A stretch of DNA of 64,000 nt from Streptomyces sp. PCS3-D2 (GCF_000612545.2 NZ_CP097800.1:2787001-2851000), one strand, 5' to 3'; numbered from the stretch's first letter, positions 8,190 through 17,409 are shown. The notes: generated from the sequence alone by a model not told the origin. Numbers and translations: made by a program.

Positions 8190-8744
8190 GTGCTCACTGT
8201 TGGTGACAAGTTCCCCGCCTTCGACCTGACCGCCTGCGTCTCGCTCGAGGCCGGTGCCGAGTTCGCGCAGATCGACCACAAGACCTACGAGGGCAAGTGG
8301 AAGGTCGTCTTTGCGTGGCCTCTCGACTTCACCTTCGTGTGCCCGACCGAGATCGCCGCCTTCGGCAAGCTGAACGACGAGTTCGCCGACCGCGACGCGC
8401 AGGTCCTCGGCTTCTCGCTCGACTCCGAGTACGTGCACCACGCCTGGCGCAAGGACCACGCCGACCTGCGTGACCTGCCCTTCCCGATGATGTCGGACAT
8501 CAAGCGCGAGCTCTCCGCCGAGCTGGGCATCCTCGGCGAGGACGGCCTGCCGATGCGCGCCGTCTTCATCGTGGACCCGAACAACGAGATCCAGTTCTCG
8601 ATGGTGACCGCCGGCTCCGTGGGCCGTAACCCCAAGGAGGTCCTGCGGGTCCTCGACGCCCTGCAGACCGACGAGCTGTGCCCGTGCAACTGGAACAAGG
8701 GCGATGCCACGATCGACGCCGGCGCGCTGCTGGCCGGTGAGTGA
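8190..8744 (+). CDS. ahpC: Alkyl hydroperoxide reductase peroxiredoxin AhpC
   Basis: Cytoplasmic 2-Cys peroxiredoxin of 184 residues that reduces H2O2, organic peroxides and peroxynitrite. The peroxidatic Cys51 lies in FTFVCPTE; the C-terminal DELCPCNW carries Cys164 and Cys166 as resolving cysteines. The GTG start follows AAGGAG with a 5-nt spacer; an upstream in-frame ATG would add about 29 unconserved residues across the promoter. It is followed 3 nt later by ahpD, which recycles it in actinobacteria instead of AhpF. Expected to be activated by the divergently encoded OxyR. Confidence 0.97.
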   Translation: MLTVGDKFPAFDLTACVSLEAGAEFAQIDHKTYEGKWKVVFAWPLDFTFVCPTEIAAFGKLNDEFADRDAQVLGFSLDSEYVHHAWRKDHADLRDLPFPMMSDIKRELSAELGILGEDGLPMRAVFIVDPNNEIQFSMVTAGSVGRNPKEVLRVLDALQTDELCPCNWNKGDATIDAGALLAGE

Positions 8745-8747
8745 CGG

Positions 8748-9284
8748 ATGTCCCTCGACTCCCTGAAGGCGTCCGTCCCGGACTTCGCCAAGGACCTGAA
8801 GCTGAACCTCGGTTCGGTCATAGGCAACAGCGACCTCCCGCAGCAGCAGCTGTGGGGCACGGTCCTGTCCTGCGCGATCGCCGCCCGCTCCCCGCGCGTC
8901 CTGCGTGAGCTGGAGCCGGAGGCGAAGGCGAACCTCTCGCCGGAGGCGTACACCGCCGCCAAGTCCGCTGCCGCGGTCATGGCGATGAACAACGTCTTCT
9001 ACCGCACGCGCCACCTGCTCTCCGACCCGGAGTACGGCAACCTGCGCGCGGGCCTGCGGATGAACATCATCGGCAACCCGGGCGTGGAGAAGGTCGACTT
9101 CGAGCTGTGGTCCCTCGCGGTCTCCGCGATCAACGGCTGCGGCCAGTGCCTGGACTCGCACGAGCAGGTCCTGCGCAAGGCGGGCGTCGACCGCGAGACG
9201 GTCCAGGAGGCCTTCAAGATCGCCTCGGTGATCCAGGCCGTGGCGGTCACCCTCGACGCCGAGGCCGCCATCGCCGGCGAGTGA
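8748..9284 (+). CDS. ahpD: Alkyl hydroperoxide reductase AhpD
   Basis: AhpD-fold disulfide reductase, 178 residues, which reduces AhpC using lipoamide/dihydrolipoamide-type electron donors, as shown for the mycobacterial homologue. The active-site motif CGQC is at residues 131-134, followed by the conserved His138 (SHE). It is co-transcribed with ahpC (3-nt gap). The operon ends at the strong hairpin 15 nt downstream. Confidence 0.97.
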   Translation: MSLDSLKASVPDFAKDLKLNLGSVIGNSDLPQQQLWGTVLSCAIAARSPRVLRELEPEAKANLSPEAYTAAKSAAAVMAMNNVFYRTRHLLSDPEYGNLRAGLRMNIIGNPGVEKVDFELWSLAVSAINGCGQCLDSHEQVLRKAGVDRETVQEAFKIASVIQAVAVTLDAEAAIAGE

Positions 9285-9298
9285 CAGCCGCCCCGTAC

Positions 9299-9344
9299 GA
9301 CGCCAGGGCCCCGCGACCGGAAACGGTCGCGGGGCCCTGGCGTC
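9299..9344. terminator. Strong bidirectional hairpin after ahpCD
   Basis: A perfect 21-bp stem (9299-9319 with 9324-9344) closes on a GAAA tetraloop, between the convergent ahpD and a minus-strand gene. It can serve both strands. Confidence 0.9.
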
Positions 9345-9412
9345 TTCGGTCGTCGGCGTCGCCCGACGGCCCGCCCCGCCGCGTCCGGCTCGGGAGGGGA
9401 CCGGCGCGTGCC

Positions 9413-10111
9413 CTACTCCTTGAGTGCCGCCAGCAGCGCGCGGGCGTCCTCGATCATCGCCGCCTGCAGCTCGGCCCCATCGGCCGGGGCGTTCGAGCGG
9501 TCGACGGTGGTGTAGGCCTCGATCGTGAACACCGCTCCGCCGTCCAGCACCTTGAGCCGGACGAGCGTCTCCCCGGGAGCCGAGAAGAACACGGCGCGCT
9601 CACCGAGACCCTGCACCGCCTCGTTGCGCCCCTCACCGATCGCGGCGACGAGCCCGAGCGGCGGTGCGTCGAACTCCGCCGCGGGATCGGTCTTCCGGTG
9701 CAGGTCCACCTGCACCCGTACCGTGAGGGTGGACACGATCTCGCCGTTCTGCAGGTTGCAGATGGCCCCGCGCACGGCCGGATGTTCGCTCTCCTTGTTC
9801 ACCGGCCGGTAGCCGTGCAGATCTCCCCCGATCCTGCTCAGCGCCCGCGCCTCGAAGTCCTGGCACAGGTTCTTCGTCGCCCGGTACGCGACCTCCGGCG
9901 CGGCCAGCCGGTCCCCCAGGGCGAACAGCCCGCCCGCCCAGACCGCGGAGGCGACCACGGCCCCGCCCAGCGCCCACAGCCACGGCCGCCGCACCCCCGG
10001 GCCGTCCGCCTCCCATCCCTCCGCCTCCGGCCCGTGCGGCGCGAGCCGTTCCGCCGGCCGTGCCGCCCGGTCGGCCTCCCAGCCGCCTTCGAGCTCCGGA
10101 TCGCTGATCAT
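9413..10111 (-). CDS. Membrane-anchored protein of unknown function
   Basis: I do not recognise a family. The 232-residue protein has an acidic/Pro-rich cytoplasmic N-terminus, one membrane segment near residues 45-65 (WLWALGGAVVASAVWAGG), and a mixed alpha/beta extracytoplasmic part with two cysteines (NLCQDF and AICNLQ) that could pair. The end (DARALLAALKE) is helical. I chose the ATG at 10111 because GGGGGGACGGGG precedes it; an in-frame ATG at 10177 would add 22 residues. It lies 83 bp downstream of the AI-2E family gene on the same strand, possibly co-transcribed. Confidence 0.75.
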   Translation of the reverse strand: MISDPELEGGWEADRAARPAERLAPHGPEAEGWEADGPGVRRPWLWALGGAVVASAVWAGGLFALGDRLAAPEVAYRATKNLCQDFEARALSRIGGDLHGYRPVNKESEHPAVRGAICNLQNGEIVSTLTVRVQVDLHRKTDPAAEFDAPPLGLVAAIGEGRNEAVQGLGERAVFFSAPGETLVRLKVLDGGAVFTIEAYTTVDRSNAPADGAELQAAMIEDARALLAALKE

Positions 10112-10194
10112 CCCCGTCCCCCCGTTCGTTCCCGCTCCCCCGAGCGCCGTCGGTAGCGCCCCGGCGTATTCGATCATGACATCCCGACCGCGGC

Positions 10195-11571
10195 CTACGG
10201 CCGGGAGTGTTCCGCGTCGCCGTCGGGCACCACGCCCAGCGCCGTCGACCCGTGCGGCGCGGGGCCCACCATCCCGGCCCCGAGGTGGTGCTGGTCCCGC
10301 GAGTACGCCTTCAGGTAGCCCACCACCGTGTTGGTGACGGCCACCAGCGGAACGGCCACCACCGCCCCGCCGATGCCGGCGATCATCCCGCCGGCCGCCA
10401 CCGCGAGCACCACCGCGAGCGGGTGGACCCGTACCGCCCGACCGAGGATGAAGGGCTGGAGCACGTGCCCTTCGATCTGCTGCACCGCCAGGACCACCAG
10501 CAGCGTCATCAGGGCGGTGAACACCCCCTGGGTCACGAGCGCCACGACCACCGCGAGGGCTCCCGAGATCACCGCGCCGACCAGCGGGATGAAGGCGAAC
10601 AGGAAGATGAAGACGGCCAGCGGCACCGCCATCGGCACGTCCAGGAAGTAGAGCCCGAGGCCGATGAAGATGGCGTCGATGAGCGCGACGATGACCGTGC
10701 CGCGCACGTACGCGGTCAGCGTGCGCCAGGCGCGCGGACCGGCGCCGGCGACACCGGCGCGGGCGGCCGCGGGGACCAGGCCGAGCGCCCAGTTCCAGAT
10801 GCGCTTGCCGTCGTAGAGCAGGAAGAGGGTCGAGAACATCGCGAGCAGCATGCCCGTGAGGATCTCGACGAGGACGGTCACGCCCTGGAGTCCGGCGGAG
10901 GTGATCTGCTCGGTGTTGGTGCCGATGGTCTCGCTGAGGTTCTTCGCGATGTCGTTGATCTGCTTCTCGGTCACGTGGAACGGACTGTCCAGCGCCCAGA
11001 GTTTGAGCTCGTTGATGCCGTCGCGGACACGGTCGGAGAGGTCGTCGAGGTTCTCCATGACCTGCCAGACCACGAACCAGCCGACCAGCCCGATCACGAC
11101 GAAGCCGAGGACCGCCGTGACGGCCGTGGCCAGACCGCGCGGCAGGCCCAGTCTGCGCAGTCGGACGACGAAGGGCTGGAGCATCGCGGTGACGAGCATG
11201 GCCGCCGCGAAGGCGAGGACGACCAGGCGGACTTCGCTGATCACCTTCATCAGCACCCAGAGCATCCCGGCGAGCAGCAGCAGCCGCCAGCTGGCCTCGG
11301 CGGCGACGCGCATCCCCCATGGGACCACGCTCGCCGGATCGGGCCGCTCGGGGCGCCGGTAGGGTTCGAGGCCGGCCGCCGGTACCACGGGCGCCCCCGC
11401 CGGGGCGTCGGACGGCACCGGAGCCGCCGGCACCGCCGGGGCCCGCCGTGCCGGTTCGGGCAGGTCGCCGCCGGACTCGGCCTCGACCTCCGCGCGCCGC
11501 TCGTTGAGCCGCGCCTGCATCGCCGTCAGCCTGTCGCCCAGCCGGCCGAGCCAGCCGTCCCTCTTCGCCAT
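10195..11571 (-). CDS. AI-2E family (PerM/TqsA-like) permease
   Basis: Integral membrane protein of 458 residues from the AI-2E transporter superfamily, whose members include signal exporters and Na+/H+ antiporters, so the substrate cannot be named. After a Pro/Ala-rich tail of about 95 residues come paired helices (about 100-160), a cytoplasmic coiled region, and a C-terminal group of helices containing the family stretch IFLFAFIPLVGAVISG and QQIEGHVLQPFILGR. The ATG at 11571 follows GGAAGGAAG. A short charged C-terminal tail ends the protein. Confidence 0.9.
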   Translation of the reverse strand: MAKRDGWLGRLGDRLTAMQARLNERRAEVEAESGGDLPEPARRAPAVPAAPVPSDAPAGAPVVPAAGLEPYRRPERPDPASVVPWGMRVAAEASWRLLLLAGMLWVLMKVISEVRLVVLAFAAAMLVTAMLQPFVVRLRRLGLPRGLATAVTAVLGFVVIGLVGWFVVWQVMENLDDLSDRVRDGINELKLWALDSPFHVTEKQINDIAKNLSETIGTNTEQITSAGLQGVTVLVEILTGMLLAMFSTLFLLYDGKRIWNWALGLVPAAARAGVAGAGPRAWRTLTAYVRGTVIVALIDAIFIGLGLYFLDVPMAVPLAVFIFLFAFIPLVGAVISGALAVVVALVTQGVFTALMTLLVVLAVQQIEGHVLQPFILGRAVRVHPLAVVLAVAAGGMIAGIGGAVVAVPLVAVTNTVVGYLKAYSRDQHHLGAGMVGPAPHGSTALGVVPDGDAEHSRP

Positions 11572-11627
11572 GTCGCTTCCTTCCCCCGCCCCCCGTCTAC
11601 GGGCACACCCCGACGACCGTACACGCG

Positions 11628-11662
11628 GGGAGCCCCGCACCGTACGACGGTGCGGGGCTCCC
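11628..11662 (-). terminator. Terminator of the lytic transglycosylase gene
   Basis: A perfect 16-bp stem (11628-11643 with 11647-11662) with an ACG loop lies 39 nt after the transglycosylase stop and before the AI-2E gene start, separating the two minus-strand units. Confidence 0.85.
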
Positions 11663-11700
11663 GGAGGTTGAGCGGTGGGGCCGCGAGGCGGCGGCGGCCG

Positions 11701-12393
11701 TCAGTACCAGCCGTTGGCCTGGTGGAAGCTCCAGGCCCCGCAGGGGCTGCCGTAGCGGTCTTCCATGTAGTTCAGGCCCCACTTGATCTGCGTGGCGGGG
11801 TTGGTGCGCCAGTCCGCGCCGGCCGAGGCCATCTTCGAACCGGGCAGCGCCTGGACCAGACCGTAGGCCCCGGAGGACTTGTTCACGGCCAGGTAGTTCC
11901 AGGTGGATTCCTGGTTGATGATGTTCGAGAAGCACTGGAACTGGCCGGCCGGGACCATCTGCTGTGCGATGGCCTTGACCTGAGCGACCGTGTAGGAGCT
12001 CTGCACGGCGAAGTCACCGGCGTCGCGGGCGGCGGAACGGCTGGCGACTTCCTTCGCCTCGCGTTCCTTCCTCGCCTTCTCGTCGGCCGCCTTCTGCGCC
12101 TCGGCCTTCTTGGCCTTGGCGTCCTCGGCGGCCTGGAGGCGTGCGGCCTCCTCCGCCGAGCGCTTGGCGTCGACGTCGGCGGCGTACGCGATGATGTCGG
12201 CCTGCTGCGTCAGGGACGCGCTCTGGACCTCCGCCTGGTCGCCGACCGGGATGTCCGCGAGGAGGGTCGCCCCGGACGCGGTCGTCTCAAGATCGTTCGT
12301 GGGGTCGCCGGTGGCAACGCCCACGACTGCGCCGACGGTGGTGACCGCGGTGGCCGAAGCCACTGCGAACCCCCGGACCGAGATCCGGCTCAC
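11701..12393 (-). CDS. Secreted lytic transglycosylase (SLT domain)
   Basis: Cell-wall hydrolase of 230 residues that cleaves the MurNAc-GlcNAc bond. The N-terminus is a signal peptide (MSRISVRGFAVASATAVTTVG). A long Ala/Lys/Glu-rich coiled-coil segment (about 75-120) spaces the catalytic domain from the membrane. The C-terminal SLT/Rpf-like domain contains NIINQESTWNYLAVN with the catalytic Glu, the GAYGLVQALPGSKM block and a final Cys-containing loop. The GTG start follows GGAAGGACACC. It has an unusually long upstream leader, described separately, and its own terminator. Confidence 0.92.
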   Translation of the reverse strand: MSRISVRGFAVASATAVTTVGAVVGVATGDPTNDLETTASGATLLADIPVGDQAEVQSASLTQQADIIAYAADVDAKRSAEEAARLQAAEDAKAKKAEAQKAADEKARKEREAKEVASRSAARDAGDFAVQSSYTVAQVKAIAQQMVPAGQFQCFSNIINQESTWNYLAVNKSSGAYGLVQALPGSKMASAGADWRTNPATQIKWGLNYMEDRYGSPCGAWSFHQANGWY

Positions 12394-12722
12394 ACGGTGT
12401 CCTTCCAGCAGCGTCCGCAGTGACCACGCGGCGCAAAAGTGCCCTCGACTCTGGCCTCCGTGGTGCGACGGTCACTGGAGGCGCGGGCCCGTGGGCAACT
12501 CCCCTGCGGGGGCTGCCGCGTGAAGCTCCGGGCGGCATACGGCCATCGGCTGTGGAGTTGTGGTGCTGCGCGTACCTCACGGGAGATACAGGTGTGCCGT
12601 ATGCGGGGCCTGACGGAAACCAGACTCTGCCGGACCTCGACGCCGCAAGGCAATTCTCCGTTGCGTGGGAAAGGTCACACCTGGCATCTCGCCGTCGTTT
12701 TCCTCAAAGGGCTATGCGGCAC
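12394..12722 (-). promoter_or_regulatory. Long structured 5' leader of the transglycosylase gene
   Basis: About 330 nt without a convincing gene on either strand hold several strong helices. These are a 9-bp stem (12535-12543 with 12596-12604), a GC-rich hairpin around 12493-12515, and an 8-bp stem CAGTGACC/GGTCACTG (12418-12425 with 12470-12477). That last stem competes with an alternative pairing ACCACG/CGTGGT (12423-12428 with 12459-12464). Alternative helices close to the ribosome-binding site suggest a riboregulatory leader. Muralytic-enzyme genes in Streptomyces are known to carry c-di-AMP (ydaO) riboswitches; I could not match that consensus convincingly. Confidence 0.4.
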
Positions 12723-12765
12723 GACGCCGCCCGGCTAGGCTTCTCTGCCTTTGCCGGGCGGCGTC
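12723..12765 (-). terminator. Terminator downstream of the PhoH-like gene
   Basis: A perfect 13-bp inverted repeat (GACGCCGCCCGGC with GCCGGGCGGCGTC) encloses a 17-nt loop that itself contains a 4-bp AGGC/GCCT helix. It begins 72 nt past the PhoH stop codon. Confidence 0.8.
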
Positions 12766-12837
12766 AACTCACCTTCCGCTATGAGGTTTTTGACCGATTC
12801 GACGGCCCGTCGGACGGGGGCGCCTGCTCACCCCGCC

Positions 12838-14154
12838 TCAGAGGGTCTCCAGCATCTCGGTGACCAGAGCGGCGATCGGGGAGCGCTCGGATCGCGTCAG
12901 CGTGACGTGCGCGAAGAGAGGATGCCCCTTCAGCTTCTCCACCACGGCGACCACTCCGTCGTACCGGCCGACCCGCAGGTTGTCCCGCTGGGCGACGTCG
13001 TGGGTCAGAACGACCCGCGAATTGGCCCCGATCCGGGACAGAACGGTCAGCAGGACGTTCCGTTCGAGCGACTGCGCCTCGTCCACGATCACGAAGGCGT
13101 CGTGGAGCGAGCGGCCGCGGATGTGCGTGAGCGGCAGGACCTCCAACATCCCGCGGTTCAGCACCTCCTCGATGACCTCGCGGCCGGCGACCGACGAGAG
13201 CGTGTCGAAGACGGCCTGAGCCCAGGGGCTCATCTTCTCGGAGGCGTCGCCGGGCAGATAGCCGAGGTCCTGGCCGCCCACCGCGTACAGCGGCCGGAAG
13301 ACCATCACCTTCTGGTGCTGCCTACGCTCCAGCACCGCCTCCAGGCCGGCGCACAGCGCCAGGGCCGACTTGCCCGTGCCGGCCCGGCCGCCCATCGAGA
13401 TGATCCCGATCTCGGGGTCGAGGAGGAGGTCCAGCGCGATGCGCTGCTCGGCGCTGCGCCCGTGCAGCCCGAAGGCGTCGCGGTCGCCCCGTACGAGCTT
13501 GACGTTGCCGTCCGCCGTGACCCGACCCAAGGCCTTGCCCCGCTCGGACTGCAGGACCAGCCCGGTGTGCACGGGCAGCTCCGCGGCCTCTGGTACGTAG
13601 AGCCGCTCCTCCGAGTAGAGGAGGTCGACCTGCTCCCCGGAGAGGCCGATCTCGCTCATGCCGGTCCAGCCGCCGTCGGTGATGGCGAGCTCGGCGCGGT
13701 ACTCCTCCGCGATCAGCCCCACGGAGGAGGCCTTGATGCGCAGGGGGAGGTCCTTCGAGACGACCGTGACGTCGTAGCCCTCGGCCTGGAGGTTGCGTGC
13801 GACCGCGAGGATCCGCGAGTCGTTGTCCCCCAGTCGGAAGCCGGCGGGAAGGACGCTGGGGTCTGAGTGGTTGAGCTCGACGCGCAGGGTGCCGCCCAGA
13901 TCTCCCAGCGGGATGGGGGCATCCAGGCGACCGTTGCGAACCCGGAAGTCGTCCAGCAGGCGCAGGGCCTGGCGCGCGAAGTAGCCGAGTTCGGGATGGT
14001 GCCTCTTTGCCTCCAGCTCGGTGATCACCACGATCGGGAGCACGACCTCGTGCTCGTCGAAGCGGGAGATCGCGTTGGGGTCTGCCAGCAGGACGCTGGT
14101 GTCGAGGACGTAGGTCCGCCTGTCGGGCAGGCGGCGCTTTGTGCTGGTCACCAC
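12838..14154 (-). CDS. PIN-PhoH fusion ATPase (PhoH2-like)
   Basis: A 438-residue fusion of an N-terminal PIN nuclease-like domain with a C-terminal PhoH ATPase; the mycobacterial PhoH2 homologue is an RNA helicase and ribonuclease. PIN acidic residues are visible in [12 protein letters not shown] (about 15-26), ITELEAKR and [10 protein letters not shown]. The ATPase has Walker [12 protein letters not shown] (about 260) and Walker [15 protein letters not shown] chose the tandem GTG codons at 14154 because GAGGGGG lies just upstream and the PIN domain begins immediately. Monocistronic by its own terminator. Confidence 0.92.
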   Translation of the reverse strand: MVTSTKRRLPDRRTYVLDTSVLLADPNAISRFDEHEVVLPIVVITELEAKRHHPELGYFARQALRLLDDFRVRNGRLDAPIPLGDLGGTLRVELNHSDPSVLPAGFRLGDNDSRILAVARNLQAEGYDVTVVSKDLPLRIKASSVGLIAEEYRAELAITDGGWTGMSEIGLSGEQVDLLYSEERLYVPEAAELPVHTGLVLQSERGKALGRVTADGNVKLVRGDRDAFGLHGRSAEQRIALDLLLDPEIGIISMGGRAGTGKSALALCAGLEAVLERRQHQKVMVFRPLYAVGGQDLGYLPGDASEKMSPWAQAVFDTLSSVAGREVIEEVLNRGMLEVLPLTHIRGRSLHDAFVIVDEAQSLERNVLLTVLSRIGANSRVVLTHDVAQRDNLRVGRYDGVVAVVEKLKGHPLFAHVTLTRSERSPIAALVTEMLETL

Positions 14155-14543
14155 GGAAGGACGTACCCCCTCGGAAGAGGTCGGGCCATGAAGACCGGAC
14201 CGGTCATCGGCACCCATGCCAGGGCCGATTTCCGGCCCTCCACTGCGTCCGTGCGAACCGCACGTGCGTCCTGGTGCAAAGGGCCTCCCGGGCGGACGGC
14301 CCCATGCCGTCCGCTGAGACTCGACACCCGTGGATCGGGCATCGACCTGAAAGGGATATTCCCCGATCAGGCCAGGCCATGCCATGGCATATGACGGACG
14401 CTCGGTGAATCCCTGGTGAAGGCTTCGAGGGGAGGGGGAAGGTGGGGCGAAGGGGCACCGGAACGGCCGGAAACCGCTCGAAGGGGGCCTGCCGCCCGGG
14501 GCGGGCGCGCGGGACCGGCCCCACAGCACGCCCCTACACAGTG
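14155..14543. other. Intergenic region, no gene found
   Basis: This 389-bp spacer between the PhoH-like and isoprenyl transferase genes must carry the phoH promoter. It has short inverted repeats (for example GACCGGACCGGTC near 14192-14204) but no convincing coding sequence, terminator or RNA. Confidence 0.5.
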
Positions 14544-15305
14544 TCAGGTGCCGTAGCGCCGGTGACGGGCCGCGTAGTCGCGCAGCGCACGGAGGAAGTC
14601 GACCTTGCGGAAGGCGGGCCAGAAGACCTCGCAGAAGTAGTACTCGGAGTGCGCGCTCTGCCACAGCATGAATCCGGACAGTCGCTGCTCACCACTGGTG
14701 CGGATCACCAGGTCCGGGTCGGGCTGGCCGCGCGTGTAGAGGTGCTCCGCGATGTGGTCGATGTCGAGGATCTCGGCGAGCTCCTCGAAGGAGGTGCCCT
14801 TCCGGGCGTGCTCCAGGAGCAGCGAGCGCACGGCGTCGGCGATCTCCTGGCGGCCGCCGTAGCCGACGGCGACGTTGACGAGTATCCCGTCGATGTCGTG
14901 GGTGGCCTGCTCGGCCTCCTTGAGGACCGTCTGCGTCCCGGCGGGCAGGATGTCCAGGTTGCCGACGTGGTGCACGCGCCAGCGGCCGTCCGCGGCCAGT
15001 CCCCGCACGGTGTTCTCGATGATGTTGAGCAGCGGGCGGAGCTCGACCTCGGGGCGGTCCAGGTTGTCCGTGGAGAGCATCCACAGGGTGACGACCTCGA
15101 CGTCGGTCTCGGTGCACCAGCCGAGCATCTCGGAGATCTTGTCGGCTCCGGCCTGGTGGCCCTGCTCCGTCGTACCGCCGGACGCCTTGGCCCAGCGACG
15201 GTTCCCGTCCAGGATGACGCCGATGTGCTTGGGCGCCGCGTCATGGTCGAGGCGGCCTTCCACCCGGCGTGCGTAAAGCCTGTACACCAGGTCGCGCAGC
15301 TTCAC
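14544..15305 (-). CDS. Isoprenyl transferase (cis-prenyltransferase, UppS family)
   Basis: Condenses isopentenyl diphosphate onto an allylic diphosphate in the cis configuration to make polyprenyl diphosphates for cell-wall lipid carriers. The 253-residue length is typical. Visible family motifs: [14 protein letters not shown] (catalytic Asp), GHQAGADKI, the [13 protein letters not shown] block, [33 protein letters not shown] and the C-terminal [13 protein letters not shown]. The GTG at 15305 gives the usual N-terminus ([10 protein letters not shown]). Whether it makes C55 or a shorter product cannot be told from sequence. Confidence 0.95.
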   Translation of the reverse strand: MKLRDLVYRLYARRVEGRLDHDAAPKHIGVILDGNRRWAKASGGTTEQGHQAGADKISEMLGWCTETDVEVVTLWMLSTDNLDRPEVELRPLLNIIENTVRGLAADGRWRVHHVGNLDILPAGTQTVLKEAEQATHDIDGILVNVAVGYGGRQEIADAVRSLLLEHARKGTSFEELAEILDIDHIAEHLYTRGQPDPDLVIRTSGEQRLSGFMLWQSAHSEYYFCEVFWPAFRKVDFLRALRDYAARHRRYGT

Positions 15306-15434
15306 GATCTTCCAGCCCCTCCGTGCCTTGCCCCCGTGCGAAATGCGGTCCCTCCCCCGAGGCCGCCACATTACTGCGCGGTGGGATCGGGTACCCAACT
15401 CGGTCTGTCACAACTCCGTGATAGGGAGGACAAC

Positions 15435-16472
15435 GTGACTGATACCAATCCCTATCGGGCAGAGCCCTCGCGCTACGACGCCATGGAGTACCGGCGCACC
15501 GGCCGCAGCGGCCTCAAGCTCCCCGCCATCTCCCTCGGCCTCTGGCACAACTTCGGCGACGACCGGTCCCTGGAGTCCCAGCGGGCGATCCTGCGGCGCG
15601 CCTTCGACCTCGGCGTCACCCACTTCGACCTGGCCAACAACTACGGCCCGCCGCCCGGATCGGCCGAGCTGAACTTCGGCAAGATCTTTGCGCAGGACTT
15701 CGCGTCCTACCGCGACGAGCTGATCCTGTCGACCAAGGCCGGCTACCTGATGCACCCCGGGCCGTACGGCGAGTGGGGCAGCCGCAAGTACCTGCTCAGC
15801 TCGCTCGACGCCTCGCTGAAGCGGATGGGCGTCGACTACGTGGACGTCTTCTACTCGCACCGCTTCGACCCGCACACCCCGCTCGAGGAGACCATGGGCG
15901 CCCTCGCGTCCGCGGTCCGGCAGGGCAAGGCCCTCTACGTCGGCGTCTCCTCCTACACGGCCGGGCAGACCGCCGAGGCCGTGCGGATCCTGCGCGACAT
16001 GGGCGTACGCCCGCTCATCCACCAGCCGTCCTACTCCATGATCAACCGCTGGACGGAGGAGGACGGCCTGCTGGACACCCTGGAGGACGCCGGCATGGGG
16101 TGCATCTCCTTCGCACCGCTGGCGCAGGGCCTGCTGACGGACAAGTACCTCAAGGGAATCCCGGCCGACTCCCGCGCCGCCCAGGGCACGTCGCTCAACC
16201 CCGACCTGCTCTCGGAGGACGTGCTGCGCCGGCTGGCCGGCCTGAACGAGATCGCGGCCCGCCGCGGTCAGTCCCTGGCCCAGCTCGCGCTCACCTGGGT
16301 GCTGCGCGACGAGCGGATGACCTCGGCCCTGATCGGCGCGTCGAGCGTCCGTCAGCTGGAGCAGAACGTGGCCGCCCTGGCCGGCCCGCCGCTCTCCGGG
16401 GAGGAACTGAAGGAGATCGACTCCTTCGCGGTGTCCACCCCCGGCACGAACATCTGGGCCCAGCGCGGCTGA
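15435..16472 (+). CDS. Aldo/keto reductase (YghZ/GPR-like)
   Basis: NADPH-dependent aldo/keto reductase of 345 residues, closest in pattern to L-glyceraldehyde-3-phosphate reductase and voltage-gated K+ channel beta-subunit-type AKRs (PYGEWGSRKYLLSSLDASL, SVRQLEQNVAAL). The catalytic tetrad is apparent: Asp in FDLANNYG, the Tyr three residues on, Lys in LILSTKAGY and His in VFYSHRFDPHTP. The GTG start has GGGAGGA 5 nt upstream. It is divergent from the isoprenyl transferase and ends at the hairpin near 16521. Confidence 0.93.
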   Translation: MTDTNPYRAEPSRYDAMEYRRTGRSGLKLPAISLGLWHNFGDDRSLESQRAILRRAFDLGVTHFDLANNYGPPPGSAELNFGKIFAQDFASYRDELILSTKAGYLMHPGPYGEWGSRKYLLSSLDASLKRMGVDYVDVFYSHRFDPHTPLEETMGALASAVRQGKALYVGVSSYTAGQTAEAVRILRDMGVRPLIHQPSYSMINRWTEEDGLLDTLEDAGMGCISFAPLAQGLLTDKYLKGIPADSRAAQGTSLNPDLLSEDVLRRLAGLNEIAARRGQSLAQLALTWVLRDERMTSALIGASSVRQLEQNVAALAGPPLSGEELKEIDSFAVSTPGTNIWAQRG

Positions 16473-16514
16473 CCTGCGAAGTCGCCCCAACACCCGCGCG
16501 GGGAACGGGTGGAC

Positions 16515-16557
16515 AAAAAACGGGCCGGTCCGTGGGGGGGGGATACGGACCGGCCCG
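16515..16557 (-). terminator. Canonical terminator (minus strand) of the prepilin peptidase gene
   Basis: CGGGCCGGTCCGT pairs perfectly over 13 bp with ACGGACCGGCCCG around a G-rich loop. Read on the minus strand it is followed by TTTTTT (16520-16515), a textbook Rho-independent terminator. On the plus strand the same hairpin can stop the aldo/keto reductase transcript. Confidence 0.9.
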
Positions 16558-16616
16558 AGGGGGGGGTTCCACCATAACCCTTCGTAAAGCATGCTGCGTG
16601 CATCGGCACGCCATGA

Positions 16617-17387
16617 CTACGCTCCGAAACCACCCAGCAGCAGTCCGGTGAGCGCCCCGGCCGCCATGAAGGGCCCGAAGGCGAAGCCCTGGTCACGGGT
16701 GACGGAGCCGCGCAGGAGCAGCGTCAGGCCGTACAGCGCGCCGTAGAGGAGGCCCAGGAAGGCCCCGGACGCCCATACCCCCCACCCGTACCACCCAAGA
16801 GCGACCCCCAGCGAGAGCGCCAGCTTGACGTCACCGAAACCCATGCCGGCGGGGTTGACCAGATGGAGCACGAGGTACGCGGCCCCGAGCGCGCCCCCGC
16901 CGAGCAGCGCCAGCCGCCAGGACCCGCCCGCGCCGGGCAGCAGGGCGGCGATTCCGAGCAGGGCGGCCGCCCCCACCGCAAGCGGCAGGGTCAGTACGTC
17001 GGGCAGCCGGTGCACGGCCCGGTCGACGAGGGCGAGCAGGACCAGGACCGGGGCCAGTCCCGCGTACACCGCCGCCTCGGGACGCACCCCCACGGCCGCC
17101 GCGATCAGGGCGCAGACCCCGCCGGCGAGGACGGCCGGAAGCACGGACCGCGGCCCGTACGCATGCGCCGGCCCCGACACGCCCCCCGGGGCGGGCGGCC
17201 CGGACGGCTCTGCACGGGCCGGGCGGCAGCGGGCCGGGCCGAGCCAGCCGCGCAGCCGGTGCCCCCGAGGGCAGTTCTCCCGCCACGGGTCACCGGGGTC
17301 CACGGACAGCCGGTAGGCCGCACGCGGCAGCAGCAGCCCGGCGGCCACGCCATACCCGGCGGCGAGAACGATCACGACCACACCCAT
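16617..17387 (-). CDS. Prepilin peptidase (A24 family)
   Basis: Polytopic aspartyl protease of 256 residues that cleaves the leader of type IV/Flp prepilins on the cytoplasmic side. The two catalytic aspartates are in LALVDRAVHRLPD and the hallmark GFGDVKL. About seven hydrophobic segments are visible. A Cys-containing N-terminal loop (ENCPRGHRLRGWLGPARC) recalls the zinc-binding region of TadV/PilD enzymes but lacks the full four-Cys motif. It stands alone here; its probable substrates are the DRGQ-type pilins encoded at 32.7-38.3 kb. Confidence 0.92.
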   Translation of the reverse strand: MGVVVIVLAAGYGVAAGLLLPRAAYRLSVDPGDPWRENCPRGHRLRGWLGPARCRPARAEPSGPPAPGGVSGPAHAYGPRSVLPAVLAGGVCALIAAAVGVRPEAAVYAGLAPVLVLLALVDRAVHRLPDVLTLPLAVGAAALLGIAALLPGAGGSWRLALLGGGALGAAYLVLHLVNPAGMGFGDVKLALSLGVALGWYGWGVWASGAFLGLLYGALYGLTLLLRGSVTRDQGFAFGPFMAAGALTGLLLGGFGA

Positions 17388-17409
17388 CCGGCGAAGGTAG
17401 GCGGTCCCC

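Noticed and set aside
12394-12722. Assignment of the transglycosylase leader as a ydaO (c-di-AMP) riboswitch
   Set aside because: The gene type fits, but I could not find the G-rich 5' half of the consensus, so I left it as an unassigned structured leader.
12420-12863. Small proteins on either strand of the transglycosylase leader
   Set aside because: The frames lack ribosome-binding sites, have unusual composition and overlap the terminator of the PhoH-like gene.
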